A program made the translations under genes and the position numbers. Of a stretch of DNA of 64,000 nt, positions 7,776 through 20,052 are shown piece by piece (positions within the stretch are counted from its first letter, which is position 1; each line of letters starts with the position of its first letter). This DNA is from Rhodobacterales bacterium HKCCE3408 (GTDB lineage: Bacteria; Pseudomonadota; Alphaproteobacteria; Rhodobacterales; Rhodobacteraceae), in NCBI GenBank assembly GCA_015689705.1, contig WVSN01000004.1:62001-126000 (forward strand). The letters are read 5' to 3'. The notes under the pieces were generated by a model. That model was not told the DNA's origin. It saw only the letters and a list, made by a program, of their open reading frames with translations, and did no database searches.

Positions 7776-10174
7776 CCGAGGTAATCCGCGGCCAGAAGCT
7801 CGGAGATCTGCCCGATCTCGGCGCGCATGTCCCACAGCCGGGCCGTCGTGATCGCCTCGGGGCTGGCGATGGCAAGCTCGGTATGCAGCTTCAGGATCGC
7901 CCGGGCGGTATCGCTGCGCCGCGTGGCGTGGCGATGGGCGGCGATCTCGGCCTCTTCGCGGCGCAGCACGTCAAGCTGGAAGATCATGCCGCGCGGATTC
8001 CCCTCGTCCAGCGCGATCAGGTCGATCACCGTGTTCCGGTTGGTCTCGACCGCGTAGCGGCGGCGGTGGGTCATCACGCTGTCGCCCGCCTCGACGGCGA
8101 TCTCGAACCCGCCCTGCGGCGTCATCTCGTCGGCGAAGGCGGCCAGAACCCCGGCCATGTCCTGCGCCCGCTCCAGCGCGCGGCCCATGGTCAGGAAGCG
8201 CCAGCCGGTGAAGCGGAACATGTTCTCGTGGACGAGGCCCGAGAACCCGGCGAGCTTGCGCAACAGCACGCCCATCGCCCGCGCCGCGTCATCGCCGGGC
8301 CGCGCCGTGGCCGACAGCCGCGTCGCCGTCAGCGCGAGATCGCCGAGCGCCGCCCACCCGTCGGTCGAGAACCTGTCGCGCACCTTGCCGGCGCAGCTCT
8401 TCGACAGCTCGAACATCTCCTGCAAGGCGCCCGGCACCGGGTCGGCGACGTCGAGCCCGCGCGCGGCGAGGAACCCGGCGAGGTGATCGGTCAGCTCGGT
8501 CTGGCGGAACCCGGCCTCCTCCAGCCGCAGGTGATAGGCCCTGAGAAGCCGGACGGCGCCCTCGGCGCGTTCGACGTAGCGGCCGAGCCAGAAGAGATTG
8601 TCCGCCGACCGGGCCGGCAGGCTGCCGGTGTCACGGCGCACGAAGGGCCCCGGCGCCTGCGCGACAAGGCTTTCGTGGATGACCGGCTGGCCGCCCGTGA
8701 CCCAGACATCGGCCACCGACCCGCCGTTCTGCATGGCCAGCGCGGTCGGATCCTCGGTCCGGCCGATCCGCGCGTAGCCGCCGGGCATGACCGTCCAGCC
8801 CTCGGGCGTGCGGGCGGCGAAGACGCGCAGCACCATCGGCCGCGGCACGAGCTGGCCGTCGATCATCGCCGGGGTCGTGGACAGCGTCACCGCCTCCTGC
8901 CCGACGAGGTTCGCGCCGTCGGCTTCCAGCCAGTCGCCCACCGGCCCGTGGGCGCTGTCGCGGAACCGCCCGCCAAGGGCTGTCAGCGCGTCGGGGTCGA
9001 AGGGCAGCCGGGTCGACAGCGCCGGGCCGATCATCATCCGGTGCAGGTTGTCGCGGACATAGGCGCGCTCGGCATCCTGCCCGCACCACCAGGTCGCGAT
9101 GTTCGGCAGGATCAGCGGCGATCCCATCAGCGTCTCGCAGATGCGCGGCAGGAAGGCCATGAGCGCGCGGTTCTCCAGCACGCCCGAGCCGAGGCAGTTG
9201 ACCATCGCCAGCCCGCCCGCGCGCAGCGCCGAGACGAGCCCGGGCGTGCCGAGCGCCGAATCCTCGTCCAGTTCCAGCGGATCGGCCGAACGGCTGTCGA
9301 GCCGGCGCCAGAGCACGCCGACCGGCGCGCGGCCGGCGATGGTCTGCATCGTCAGCTTGCCGTCCGTCACCTGAAGATCGGCCGCTTCCAGCAGCGTCAG
9401 GCCAAGATAGCGCGCGATATAGGCGTGTTCGAAATAGGTGTCGGTCAACTGGCCCGGCGTCAGGATCGCAACCTTCGAATCCGGCGTCGGCCGCAGCCCG
9501 GTCAGCGCGTCGCGGAAGCTGCGGAAAAATCCCGCGATCCGCTCCACCCCGGCCCCCGGCAGCAGGTCGGAAAAGACGCGCCCCGTCGCCACCCGGTTCT
9601 CCAGCGCGAAACCGGCGCCCGACGGCGCCTGCGTCCGGTCGCCGAGCACGAACCAGCTGCCATCCGGCGACCGGCCAAGCTCCATCGCGACGAAATGCAG
9701 GAAATGCCCGCCTTCGGGCCGGATGCCGACGATGGGCCGCAGCCATTCGGGGTTCCGCGCCACCAGCTCGGCCGGCAGCAGCCCGCCCGAAACCAGCCGC
9801 CCGGCGCCGTAGAGATCGGCCATGACCCGTTCGAGAAGCTCGGCCCGCTGCGCGACACCGGCGGCGAGCCCGGACCATTCCTCGGCCCCGAGGATCACCG
9901 GCACATGGCTCAGCGGCCAGTCGCGCTCGTTCGAGCCGGTGCCGGTATATTGCCGGAAATAGACGCCCGCATCGTGCAGGTACTGGTCGCCGCGCGCGAA
10001 CCGGCCGGCCAGGTCTTCCGGCGCCTGCGATCTCAGCAGCTCCAGCAGCGGCCGCCAGACCGCGCGCAGCGTCCCGTCGGGCGCGATCAGCTCGTCAGCC
10101 ACGCCCCGGGGCGGCGCGTAGGCCGACAAGAGCGCGTCGAACCGGCGTTCGGCCGCGAGCGGTGTGTTGGACAT
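7772..10174 (-). CDS. Fused circularly permuted ATP-grasp (type 2) and alpha-E domain protein
   Basis: The protein has 800 residues. About the first 480 form a COG2308-type circularly permuted ATP-grasp domain (signatures: RGDQYLHDAGVYF near the N-terminus, the LLEAADLQVTDGKL segment, ENRALMAFLPRI, and MPGGYARIG). About residues 500-800 form an alpha-E helical domain (LFWLGRYVERAEGAVRLLRAYH, later MGRALERAQDM). In many bacteria these are two separate adjacent genes, so this is a fusion. ATP-grasp enzymes ligate carboxylates to amines or thiols, and together with the transglutaminase-like partners this suggests peptide bond formation or modification. It sits 7 bases after the DUF2126 gene and overlaps the next gene. 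Confidence 0.88.
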   Translation of the reverse strand: MSNTPLAAERRFDALLSAYAPPRGVADELIAPDGTLRAVWRPLLELLRSQAPEDLAGRFARGDQYLHDAGVYFRQYTGTGSNERDWPLSHVPVILGAEEWSGLAAGVAQRAELLERVMADLYGAGRLVSGGLLPAELVARNPEWLRPIVGIRPEGGHFLHFVAMELGRSPDGSWFVLGDRTQAPSGAGFALENRVATGRVFSDLLPGAGVERIAGFFRSFRDALTGLRPTPDSKVAILTPGQLTDTYFEHAYIARYLGLTLLEAADLQVTDGKLTMQTIAGRAPVGVLWRRLDSRSADPLELDEDSALGTPGLVSALRAGGLAMVNCLGSGVLENRALMAFLPRICETLMGSPLILPNIATWWCGQDAERAYVRDNLHRMMIGPALSTRLPFDPDALTALGGRFRDSAHGPVGDWLEADGANLVGQEAVTLSTTPAMIDGQLVPRPMVLRVFAARTPEGWTVMPGGYARIGRTEDPTALAMQNGGSVADVWVTGGQPVIHESLVAQAPGPFVRRDTGSLPARSADNLFWLGRYVERAEGAVRLLRAYHLRLEEAGFRQTELTDHLAGFLAARGLDVADPVPGALQEMFELSKSCAGKVRDRFSTDGWAALGDLALTATRLSATARPGDDAARAMGVLLRKLAGFSGLVHENMFRFTGWRFLTMGRALERAQDMAGVLAAFADEMTPQGGFEIAVEAGDSVMTHRRRYAVETNRNTVIDLIALDEGNPRGMIFQLDVLRREEAEIAAHRHATRRSDTARAILKLHTELAIASPEAITTARLWDMRAEIGQISELLAADYLG

Positions 10175-10181
10175 GGGCGCC

Positions 10182-13100
10182 TCAGATCCCCGGCGGGCGG
10201 CGCAGGTCGAGGGTCATCGGGAATTCCGGATGCGGGCTCTCGGGCTCTGGCCAGTAGCTGCCCGGAGTGTGGCCGGTTTTCTCGAAGCGGGCAAGGCGCC
10301 GCGCCTCGGCCTCGTTCGAGTTGACCGGGAAGGTCTCGTAGTTGCGCCCGCCCGGATGGGCGACCTGGTAGGTGCAACCGCCGATGGCGCGCCCGGTCCA
10401 GGTGTCGAAGATGTCGAAGGTCAGCGGCGCGTTCACCGGCAACGTGGGATGGAGCGAATCCGACGGCTGCCATGCCTTGAAGCGCACCCCGCCGATCTGC
10501 ACGCCCGCCGTATCGGTCGCGGTCAGCGGAACCGGGCGGCGGTTGCAGGTCACGATATAGCGGCCCGGATCGCGCGTCGTCAGCTGCGCCTGCATCCGCT
10601 CGACCGAGCTGTCGGTGTAGCGGACAGTGCCGCCGATCGCGCCGCGCTCACCCAGGACATGCCAGGGCTCGATCGCCTGCCGCAGCTCCAGGTGGACGCC
10701 CTCGGCCTCGACCTCGCCGCAGAACGGAAAGCGGAATTCCCGTTGTGCTTCATACCATTCCGGGCGGAAGTTGAATCCGTGATCGCCCAGATCGCGCAGC
10801 ACGTCGAGGAAATCGGCCCAGACGAAATGCGGCAGCATGAACCGGTCGTGCAGGTTCGTGCCCCACCGCACCGGGCGGCCTTCCAGCGGTGCGGCCCAGA
10901 ACCGCGCCAGAAGCGCCCGGATCAGCACCTGCTGCGCGAGGCTCATGCGCGGATCGGGCGGCATCTCGAAGGCGCGGAATTCCACGAGCCCGAGCCGGCC
11001 GGTCGGCCCGTCCGGCGAATAGAGCTTGTCGATGCAGATCTCGGTCCGGTGGGTGTTGCCGGTCACGTCGATCAGCGCGTTTCGCATCAGCCGGTCGATC
11101 AGCCACAGCGGATGCGGCTCGCCGGGTTTCGGTACCTGCGCGAGCGCGATTTCCAGCTCGTAAAGCTGGTCCTGCCGCGCCTCGTCCAGCCGCGGCGCCT
11201 GCGAGGTCGGGCCGATGAAGGTGCCCGAGAACAGGTAGGACAGCGACGGGTGCCGTTGCCAGTAAAGAATCAATGATTTCAACAGGTCAGGCCGGCGCAG
11301 GAACGGCGAATCCATCGGTGTCGCGCCGCCGACGACGACGTGGTTGCCGCCGCCTGTCCCGGTATGCTTGCCGTCGATCATGAACTTGTCCGCCCCGAGC
11401 CGGCTTTCCCGCGCCTCGGCGTAGACGCCCTCGGTAATCGCGCGCAGCTCGTCCCAGGTCTCGGCCGGGTGGACGTTCACCTCGATCACGCCCGGATCGG
11501 GCGCGACCTTGATGACGTTGATCCGGGGGTCGTGCGGCGGGGCGTAACCCTCGATATGCACCGGCAGGCCCATTTCCTTCGCCGTCGCCTCGGCCGCGGC
11601 CAGCAGCTCGAGGTAATCCTCCAGTTCCTCGACCGGCGGCATGAAGATGCAGAGCTTGCCGTCACGCGGCTCGACGGCGACGGCGGTGCGGACGGCATCG
11701 CTGTCGGGATCGCCGCCCTGCTCCATGATGATCTGCCGGTCGCCGCCCGGCATCTCCTTGGTCTCGGCGACCTCCATCTCGCGGCCCTTGGTCTGCTCGG
11801 GCATCCCCGCCTCGGACTCGGCCACGATGCGCCGCAGCTCGTCGAGCACGGCGGCGCGGCGCGCGGCCAGGTCGGACTGCATGTCGGGCAGATCGGCCCG
11901 GTCGGCGGTCGGGTCGGCGGGATAGACATACGGATAGGCCGAGGGCGGGACATAGGGCAGCGCGCCGAGCGGCAGGCGGAAGCCGACCGGGCTGTCGCCG
12001 GGCACGAGGAACAGATGCCCGCGCCGGGTCTTCCAGCGCTCCGACCGCCAGCGCGTCTGGGCCGCCTTCGCCTGCCAGCGCTGCACCGGCAGGATGTGGC
12101 CGGCAGGTTCGGTCAGGCCGCGGGCAAAGACCCGCGCGATCCGGGCCCGCGCCTCGGGGTCCTTCAGCTTCGGATCGTCGGGCGTGACGTTATCGGGCAG
12201 CCCGGCCTCTTTCAGCACCCATTCGGCCGGGTCCTCGAAGGCCGCCTGCACGTTGTCGGCCTCGAGCCCGAGCGTGTTGGCAAAGGTCTTCAGGAAGGTC
12301 TCGCTGTCCGCGGCGGTCGCGCCCTTGGCGTCTTCCTTGGCGATCAGGCTGTCGTCGCCCCAGACCGGCTTGCCGTCGCGCCGCCAGTACAGCCCGAAGG
12401 TCCAGCGCGGCAGCGTCTCGCCGGGATACCACTTGCCCTGCCCGTAATGCAGGAAGCCGCCCGGCGCGAAGCGGTCGCGCAGGCGGCGGATCAGCTCGTC
12501 GGCGCGGGCGCGCTTGGTGGGGCCGACGGCGGCACTGTTCCACTCGTCGCTCTCGAAATCGTCGATCGAGACGAAGGTCGGCTCGCCGCCCATGGTCAGG
12601 CGCATGTCGCCCTCGGCCATCGCCGCGTCGACCTGGTGGCCAAGCGCGTCGAGCGCGGCCCAGGCCTCTTCGGAGAACGGTTTGGTGATCCGCGGATGCT
12701 CCGCCACGCGCGAGATCTGCATGTCGAAGTCGAACTCGGTCCGGGTGTCCGGATCGCCCGAGAAACCTCCCGCGATGGGGGCTGCGTTGCGGAAATGCGG
12801 CGTGGCGGCCAGCGGGATGTGGGACTCGCCCGTCAGCAGGCCCGAGGTCGGGTCGAGCCCGATCCAGCCCGCGCCGGGCAGGTAGACCTCGCACCAGGCG
12901 TGCAGGTCGGTGAAGTCGTGATCCGTGCCCGCCGGCCCGTCGAGCGCCTTCAGGTCCGGCTTCAGCTGGATCAGGTAACCCGAGACGAAGCGCGCGGCGA
13001 AGCCAAGATTGCGCAGGATCTGCACCAGAAGCCACGAGCTGTCGCGGCACGAGCCCTTCGCGGTCTGAAGCGTCTCCTCCGGCGTCTGCACGCCCGGCTC

Positions 13101-13586
13101 CATCCGGATGACATAGCCGATCCGCTGCTGAAGCTCGCGGTTGATCTCGACGAGGAAGTCGACCGTGTTGATCCGCGCGCGCGGGATCTCGGCCATGAGC
13201 TGCTCGAGAAGCGGGCCCATCGGATCGGCCCGCTTGTAGATCACGAGATCCTCGCGCAGGTCCTCGGGATAGTCGAAGGGCCAGTGCTCGGCGCTCTCTT
13301 CCACGAAGAAGTCGAACGGGTTGTAGACCGTCATGTCGGCGACGAGATCGACCTCGATTTTCAGCTCGCGCACCGGTTCGGGAAAGACGAAGCGGGCCAG
13401 CCAGTTGCCGTAGGGGTCCTGCTGATGGTTCACGAAATGCCCGCCGGGCGAGACCTTCAGGCTGTGCGAGATCACCCGCGTCCGCGAATGCGGCGCCGGC
13501 CGCAGCCGGATGATCTGCGGGCTCAGCATCACCGGCCGGTCGTAGCGGTAATGCGTGAGATGGTAGATGCCTGCCGTGATCGCCAT
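10182..13586 (-). CDS. Transglutaminase / DUF2126 fusion protein
   Basis: A 1134-residue protein. Residues 1-290 form a bacterial transglutaminase domain with Cys180 ([10 protein letters not shown]), His229 (DLHAWCEVY) and Asp245 (IGLDPTSG). The remainder is the large DUF2126 (COG4196) region, with segments such as [24 protein letters not shown] and [10 protein letters not shown] that recall amidoligase-like enzymes. Long fusions of this kind are a normal member of the alpha-E/ATP-grasp operon. It is the first gene of the three-gene operon. Its start is an ATG with [19 protein letters not shown] at the N-terminus, the usual beginning of the family. No signal peptide is seen. The product of the pathway is unknown. 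Confidence 0.88.
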   Translation of the reverse strand: MAITAGIYHLTHYRYDRPVMLSPQIIRLRPAPHSRTRVISHSLKVSPGGHFVNHQQDPYGNWLARFVFPEPVRELKIEVDLVADMTVYNPFDFFVEESAEHWPFDYPEDLREDLVIYKRADPMGPLLEQLMAEIPRARINTVDFLVEINRELQQRIGYVIRMEPGVQTPEETLQTAKGSCRDSSWLLVQILRNLGFAARFVSGYLIQLKPDLKALDGPAGTDHDFTDLHAWCEVYLPGAGWIGLDPTSGLLTGESHIPLAATPHFRNAAPIAGGFSGDPDTRTEFDFDMQISRVAEHPRITKPFSEEAWAALDALGHQVDAAMAEGDMRLTMGGEPTFVSIDDFESDEWNSAAVGPTKRARADELIRRLRDRFAPGGFLHYGQGKWYPGETLPRWTFGLYWRRDGKPVWGDDSLIAKEDAKGATAADSETFLKTFANTLGLEADNVQAAFEDPAEWVLKEAGLPDNVTPDDPKLKDPEARARIARVFARGLTEPAGHILPVQRWQAKAAQTRWRSERWKTRRGHLFLVPGDSPVGFRLPLGALPYVPPSAYPYVYPADPTADRADLPDMQSDLAARRAAVLDELRRIVAESEAGMPEQTKGREMEVAETKEMPGGDRQIIMEQGGDPDSDAVRTAVAVEPRDGKLCIFMPPVEELEDYLELLAAAEATAKEMGLPVHIEGYAPPHDPRINVIKVAPDPGVIEVNVHPAETWDELRAITEGVYAEARESRLGADKFMIDGKHTGTGGGNHVVVGGATPMDSPFLRRPDLLKSLILYWQRHPSLSYLFSGTFIGPTSQAPRLDEARQDQLYELEIALAQVPKPGEPHPLWLIDRLMRNALIDVTGNTHRTEICIDKLYSPDGPTGRLGLVEFRAFEMPPDPRMSLAQQVLIRALLARFWAAPLEGRPVRWGTNLHDRFMLPHFVWADFLDVLRDLGDHGFNFRPEWYEAQREFRFPFCGEVEAEGVHLELRQAIEPWHVLGERGAIGGTVRYTDSSVERMQAQLTTRDPGRYIVTCNRRPVPLTATDTAGVQIGGVRFKAWQPSDSLHPTLPVNAPLTFDIFDTWTGRAIGGCTYQVAHPGGRNYETFPVNSNEAEARRLARFEKTGHTPGSYWPEPESPHPEFPMTLDLRRPPGI

Positions 13587-13696
13587 TGCGCGTCCCTGTC
13601 GTTCCTGCGGCCATGAGGACCGGATGGGCCGGTAGATGTAAAGGGCGCTGCGGTGCGGCGTGGAGCGGGCCGTGCCTCACCGATTACAGTTTCGCG

Positions 13697-13739
13697 CGCG
13701 AAACCAATGGCTTGTTAGGAATTCCTTAACCGTTTCGCG
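13697..13739. repeat. Nested inverted repeats in the 159-base gap before the DUF2126 gene
   Basis: CGCGAAAC (13697-13704) pairs perfectly with GTTTCGCG (13732-13739), and the 10-base palindrome AGGAATTCCT (13717-13726) lies inside. The gap is downstream of the homocysteine methyltransferase gene and upstream of the transglutaminase operon on the - strand. It could be an operator, or a structure ending the upstream transcript; there is no U-tract to support a terminator. Confidence 0.45.
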
Positions 13740-13745
13740 GCAAGG

Positions 13746-14639
13746 TCAGACGATCTCGTGCCCTGCGTCGCGCAGCGCGGTGGCGATCGCGGCGATATGG
13801 GCGGGCCCGATTTCGCAGCATCCGCCGACGATCGTCGCACCCTGCCCGACCCAGGCCAGCGCGTGTTCGGCATAGGCGGCGGGCGACAGGTCCGGCCGTG
13901 CGTCCAGCACGGCGACGGTGGGCTTGTCCTGCAGGAACGCCTCCGAGATACGCTCGAACCCGTTGGCATAGGCGCCGAAGGGCTTGCCGAAGCCCGACAG
14001 CACGCCGAGAGCGGCGGGCACGGCTTCGGGGCGGCAGCAATTGACCAGCACCGCTTCGACATGCGGATGGTCAATCAGGGCCGCAGCCTCGGTCAGCGGC
14101 TCGCCCGAGCGCAGGCGGGTGCCGTCGGTATCGTCGACCGAGAAGGCGATCCAGCCCGGCCGCCCGGACTGGGCAAGGACCATGACCATGTTGGCGGCCT
14201 GGTTCAGCGAGCTGACGGTTTCGGCGAGGAAGAAATCGACATGGGGCCCGAGGGTTTCGAGAAGCGGCGCGTAGCCGGCCAGCGCCTCGGCCCGGCCATG
14301 GTCGAAATCGGTCCGGTAGCTGGCGCCGAGCGGGCCGAGCGTACCGGCGATGCGGCCCGAGCCGTGCATGTCGCGTGCAGCCTCGGCGCAGGCGGCGGCG
14401 GTCATCAGAAGCTCTTCGAGCCGGGGCTCGAGCGGCGTTCCGGCGAGCCGGTCCGGCAGAACGGGATAGCTGTTGGTGCTGGCGATGGTCGCCCCGGCGG
14501 CGAAATAATCCTCGTGCAGCGCGCGCACGAGATCGGCCCGGTCGAGCATCACCATTGTCGACCAGAGCGGCGTCGGCTCGGCGCCGTGGCGATGCACCAG
14601 TTCCTGCCCGATCGAGCCGTCGAGTAGCGTGATCTGCAT
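13746..14639 (-). CDS. Homocysteine S-methyltransferase family protein
   Basis: A 297-residue (beta/alpha)8-barrel protein of the betaine-homocysteine / S-methylmethionine-homocysteine methyltransferase family. The N-terminal ITLLDGSIGQEL motif and the zinc ligands are visible: Cys201 in VLVNCCRPEAV and Cys274-Cys275 in IVGGCCEIGPAHI. It would transfer a methyl group from a donor such as S-methylmethionine or betaine to homocysteine, giving methionine. The start is an ATG preceded by GGGAAGGGGACGGCC. A longer frame upstream overlaps the Hint gene and is low-complexity, so it was rejected. No partner gene for the donor is adjacent. Confidence 0.82.
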   Translation of the reverse strand: MQITLLDGSIGQELVHRHGAEPTPLWSTMVMLDRADLVRALHEDYFAAGATIASTNSYPVLPDRLAGTPLEPRLEELLMTAAACAEAARDMHGSGRIAGTLGPLGASYRTDFDHGRAEALAGYAPLLETLGPHVDFFLAETVSSLNQAANMVMVLAQSGRPGWIAFSVDDTDGTRLRSGEPLTEAAALIDHPHVEAVLVNCCRPEAVPAALGVLSGFGKPFGAYANGFERISEAFLQDKPTVAVLDARPDLSPAAYAEHALAWVGQGATIVGGCCEIGPAHIAAIATALRDAGHEIV

Positions 14640-14712
14640 GGCCGTCCCCTTCCCGTCCGGCGGCGAGAGTGCGCCGAAACGCGCGCCCGCGAAAGCCCCG
14701 TTCGCGCGGGTC

Positions 14713-15816
14713 TCAGCCGGCGCGGAGGCGGCGGGCCTCGGGATCGAAACTGCGCGGCGTGGGACGGGCCGTGGCCCCCCAGGCGGCGACCGCCTCGTGC
14801 CGCCGGGCGACACGCCGGGCCGCGGGGCCGTAGCGACGCCAGTCTCCGGTCGCAAGTTCCGGGAATACCTCGAAAAGTTCGTCCCGCGCAGCGCGGTCCA
14901 CGGCGGCGATGCCCTGCTGACCGGGATAAAAGCTTTCGGACCAGAGACCGCAGCTGTCGACGATCTCGTGCCGGGTGAACATGACGTGCCAGTAGTCGAC
15001 GGTATCGAGCTGGTCGAGCCAGCGGATCGTGGTGCCGTTGACGAGGTGCTTCGCGGCGAACAGCGCCTCCTCCACGCCCATCATCAGTTTGGGCCCGATG
15101 CCGCGCAGGAGCAGCCGGTGCTGCGGCGAGACGGTCAGCGGCCTCCATGGCTCACCCTCGCCGAACGCCCCCGCCTCGATCCGGATGGGGGCGAGATGGC
15201 GGTTCCGCGCGCCGAGCCGGATGGTGGAGCGGCCGATCCACTGGATGCTGCGCGGCCCGGAGTCGAGCGTGCAGACGAGATCGCCGGGAAGAAGCGTTTC
15301 GACCGGCACATAGCCGTCCGGCGTGAAGAGACAGGTGCCGCGGGCAAGGCACATCGCCGCGTCGGGATTGGCGGCGTCGATCTCGGTCAACTGCATCTCG
15401 CCGTCGGCATTGCGGTCGGCCCCTTCGATCGCGGTGATGGTTCCCGCGTCGCCGAAACCGCCGAGGCTGACCGCGAACTGCGCGCCGCCGAAAAGCCCGA
15501 AGATCAGGTAATCGTCCCCCGCGCCAGTATTGTCGTAGGCGTCTGGCGTGGCGAAGGTGGCCGAGATGACGGGCGTCGGCCCGGGGGCCAGCTGCCCGCT
15601 GCCATCGTCGACCGCAGCGTAGACAGCGAAATACTGGCCGTTCAGCACGGTGTCGCCCTCGCCCGTCTCTCGGATGAGGAAGAACCGGCTGCTGGCATTG
15701 CCGAGCGGCGACAGGCCCGACAGCACGATATGCGAGACGCCGTCCGGGTGGGTGACGGTCGCGCCGGAATAGGTGGCGATCTGGTCGCCCGAGAGGAGGA
15801 AGTGATCGCCCGCCAC
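14713..15816 (-). CDS. Hint-domain protein with an EF-hand-like loop
   Basis: A 367-residue protein starting at GTG with no signal peptide. Residues 1-150 are a beta-rich region of unknown fold ending in a 12-residue loop at 134-145 (DRNADGEMQLTE) that fits an EF-hand calcium site. From Cys156 (CLARGTCLFTPDG) a Hint (Hedgehog/intein-like) domain follows, with the usual VETLLPGDLV and LTVSPQHRLLL block B segment. The last ~90 residues lack the C-terminal HN-plus-nucleophile of a splicing intein. Hint proteins of this kind are frequent in marine Rhodobacterales, often attached to secreted RTX-type proteins, and may self-cleave or autoprocess. The function here is unknown. Confidence 0.75.
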   Translation of the reverse strand: MAGDHFLLSGDQIATYSGATVTHPDGVSHIVLSGLSPLGNASSRFFLIRETGEGDTVLNGQYFAVYAAVDDGSGQLAPGPTPVISATFATPDAYDNTGAGDDYLIFGLFGGAQFAVSLGGFGDAGTITAIEGADRNADGEMQLTEIDAANPDAAMCLARGTCLFTPDGYVPVETLLPGDLVCTLDSGPRSIQWIGRSTIRLGARNRHLAPIRIEAGAFGEGEPWRPLTVSPQHRLLLRGIGPKLMMGVEEALFAAKHLVNGTTIRWLDQLDTVDYWHVMFTRHEIVDSCGLWSESFYPGQQGIAAVDRAARDELFEVFPELATGDWRRYGPAARRVARRHEAVAAWGATARPTPRSFDPEARRLRAG

Positions 15817-15920
15817 GACCGTGGCCCTGCCTGCAGAGAAAGGCGCATGGTAGCGGCGATGTCTTTACGGCTGGTGAACGGCGCGGTCGTTTTCCAGGAA
15901 ACGTGGGTTCCGAACGCGAA

Positions 15921-15942
15921 CGGGGCGCCCGAAGGCGCCCCG
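15921..15942 (-). terminator. katG terminator with UUCG tetraloop
   Basis: Read on the - strand this is a perfect 9-base stem CGGGGCGCC / GGCGCCCCG closed by the extra-stable loop TTCG. It begins 25 bases after the katG stop and is followed by TTCGCGTTCGG rather than a long U-tract. It lies in the 151-base gap between katG and the Hint gene, which is otherwise featureless. Confidence 0.75.
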
Positions 15943-15967
15943 CTGGTATCGTCCTGTCCCGGTTCGA

Positions 15968-18245
<2,278 letters not shown>

Positions 18246-18264
18246 GTCGTGATAAGGTCGCCTT

Positions 18265-19164
18265 ATGCTGAACCTGACCCTGAAACAGCTGCGATATTTC
18301 GAGGCCCTGGCCCGCCACGCCCATTTCGGCCGGGCGGCGGAGGCCTGCGCGATCAGCCAGCCGGCGCTGTCGATGCAGATCCGCGAGATGGAGGAAAGCC
18401 TCGGCCAGACGCTGTTCGAACGCGGGCCGCGGGCGGTGCGGCTGACCGGCTTCGGCGAGGAGGTGGCGAAGCGGGTGCGCGAGATCCTGCGCGGGGTCGA
18501 GGAATTGCAGGACATGGCGCGCGCAGCGCAGGACCGGCTGGCGGGGCGGCTGCGGATCGGGGTGATTCCGACCATCGCGCCGTACCTTCTGCCCGCGATC
18601 ATCGCGCGGCTGTCCGGGCGGTATGCGGGGCTCGACCTGCGCATCCGCGAGACGGTGACGCCGCGGCTGATCGAGGATCTGTCGGGCGGCGCGCTCGACT
18701 GTGCCATCGTGGCGTTGCCGGTGGGCGAACCGGCCTTCGAGGAGGTGGCGCTGTTCCGGGAGGATTTCGTGCTGGTCCGGCCGGCCTCGGATGCGGAGAA
18801 ACCCGTTCCGGCACCGGAACGCTTGCGAGAGATGCGGCTTCTGCTGCTCGAGGAAGGCCATTGCTTCCGCGACCAGGCGCTGGAGTTCTGCCGCCTCGGC
18901 CCGGCCAAGCCGCGCGAGATCCTCGACGGGTCGTCGCTGTCGACGCTGGTGCAGATGGTCGGCGCGGGAATCGGCGTGACGCTGATCCCCGAGATGGCGG
19001 TGTCGGTCGAGACGCGATCGGCCCCGGTATCGGTCGCGCGCTTCCCGCCGCCCGGGCCGGCGCGGACGATCGGGATGATCTGGCGGCGGACCAGCCCGCT
19101 GGCCGGCGCGCTCGGCGCGATGGCGGGCGAGGTGCGCGCGGCCTCCGGCGCGATGGCGGTCTAG
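18265..19164 (+). CDS. oxyR: LysR-family peroxide sensor OxyR
   Basis: A 299-residue LysR protein. The winged HTH is at residues 1-60 (LKQLRYFEALARHAHFGRAA). The redox pair of OxyR is present as Cys200 and Cys209 in EEGHCFRDQALEFC, with the same nine-residue spacing as Cys199-Cys208 of E. coli OxyR. On oxidation by peroxide these form a disulfide that activates transcription. Divergence from katG makes katG the obvious target. The ATG is preceded by GATAAGG. The stop overlaps that of the convergent LysR gene by four bases (CTAG). Confidence 0.92.
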   Translation: MLNLTLKQLRYFEALARHAHFGRAAEACAISQPALSMQIREMEESLGQTLFERGPRAVRLTGFGEEVAKRVREILRGVEELQDMARAAQDRLAGRLRIGVIPTIAPYLLPAIIARLSGRYAGLDLRIRETVTPRLIEDLSGGALDCAIVALPVGEPAFEEVALFREDFVLVRPASDAEKPVPAPERLREMRLLLLEEGHCFRDQALEFCRLGPAKPREILDGSSLSTLVQMVGAGIGVTLIPEMAVSVETRSAPVSVARFPPPGPARTIGMIWRRTSPLAGALGAMAGEVRAASGAMAV

Positions 19165-20042
19165 GCCGGCGCGGGCTCGGCCGAAGCGGCGTCGAGCGCG
19201 GCCTGAAGCAGCGTCAGGAAGGATTGTGCGGGCCGGTCGAGCGCGGCGCGGGTGCGGCGCAGGACACAGACGGTGACCTCGGGCAGCGGGATCGGCAGGG
19301 GTTCGGCCCCCGGTCCGGCCGCGCAGGACGGCGTGATCCGCACCGCGTCCGGCCCGCCGATGCCGACCGTGGCCGCCGCCGCCGGGACGGTCGTGATCGT
19401 GCCCTCGCCGAGCCGGTGCTTGCGCATCAGGTGGCTGACTGCGATCCGCGTGCCGGTCCCGTGCGGCGGCAGGACGAGGCGCGACTCGCCCAGTTGCCAG
19501 AGCGCGCGCGGCGGCGGGTCGCCGGCCCCGCCGAGACGCCAGGCCAGAAGCCGGACGGGCGCGGAGAACAGGACTTCGACCGCGTCATCTGTGGCCGGAT
19601 TGGTCAGCACCGCCACGTCGGCGCGGCGGTTGCGCAGCGGTCCGATGCCGGGATCGGGCAGAAGCTCGACCGAGACGCCGGGATGGCGCGCGCCGAAATC
19701 CTCGAGCACATCGGGCACCAGCCCCGCGCCGAGATCGGGGCCGACACTGACCCGCAGCGTGCCGCCAAGCCCGCCCTGCAGATCGCCGATACGGGCCATG
19801 AGGTCGTCGAACTCCACGAGGTGGCGATCTATGACATCCACAAGCAATTCCCCGGCGGCGGAGAGCCGGACGCCGCCCGGAATCCGCTCGAAGACCTGGA
19901 CCCCGATTTCGTCCTCGAAGCCCTGCAGGGCGCGATTGAGGGCGGACGGGGAAAAGGCAAGCGATTCCGATGCCTTGCGGATCGAGCCTAATCTCTGGAT
20001 CAGGCTGATCGCGCGATAGATCTTCAGGTGACGTGGGGTCAT
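19161..20042 (-). CDS. LysR family transcriptional regulator divergent from urtA
   Basis: A 293-residue LysR-type protein: the HTH at about residues 5-65 (IYRAISLIQRLGSIRKASESLAFSP spans it) and a substrate-binding domain with TLRVSVGPDLGAGLVPDV. The start is the ATG at 20042; longer versions would run into the inverted repeat and lack homology. It is the direct divergent neighbour of the urea transporter operon, so it may regulate urt. LysR control of urt is not the usual arrangement, so the link is by position only. Confidence 0.82.
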   Translation of the reverse strand: MTPRHLKIYRAISLIQRLGSIRKASESLAFSPSALNRALQGFEDEIGVQVFERIPGGVRLSAAGELLVDVIDRHLVEFDDLMARIGDLQGGLGGTLRVSVGPDLGAGLVPDVLEDFGARHPGVSVELLPDPGIGPLRNRRADVAVLTNPATDDAVEVLFSAPVRLLAWRLGGAGDPPPRALWQLGESRLVLPPHGTGTRIAVSHLMRKHRLGEGTITTVPAAAATVGIGGPDAVRITPSCAAGPGAEPLPIPLPEVTVCVLRRTRAALDRPAQSFLTLLQAALDAASAEPAPA

Positions 20043-20052
20043 TCCGTCCCGC

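Noticed and set aside
13746-14639. Functional link between the homocysteine methyltransferase and the amine operon at 1-5.6 kb
   Set aside because: They are separated by more than 8 kb, including the transglutaminase operon, lie on opposite strands, and nothing in the sequence ties them together.
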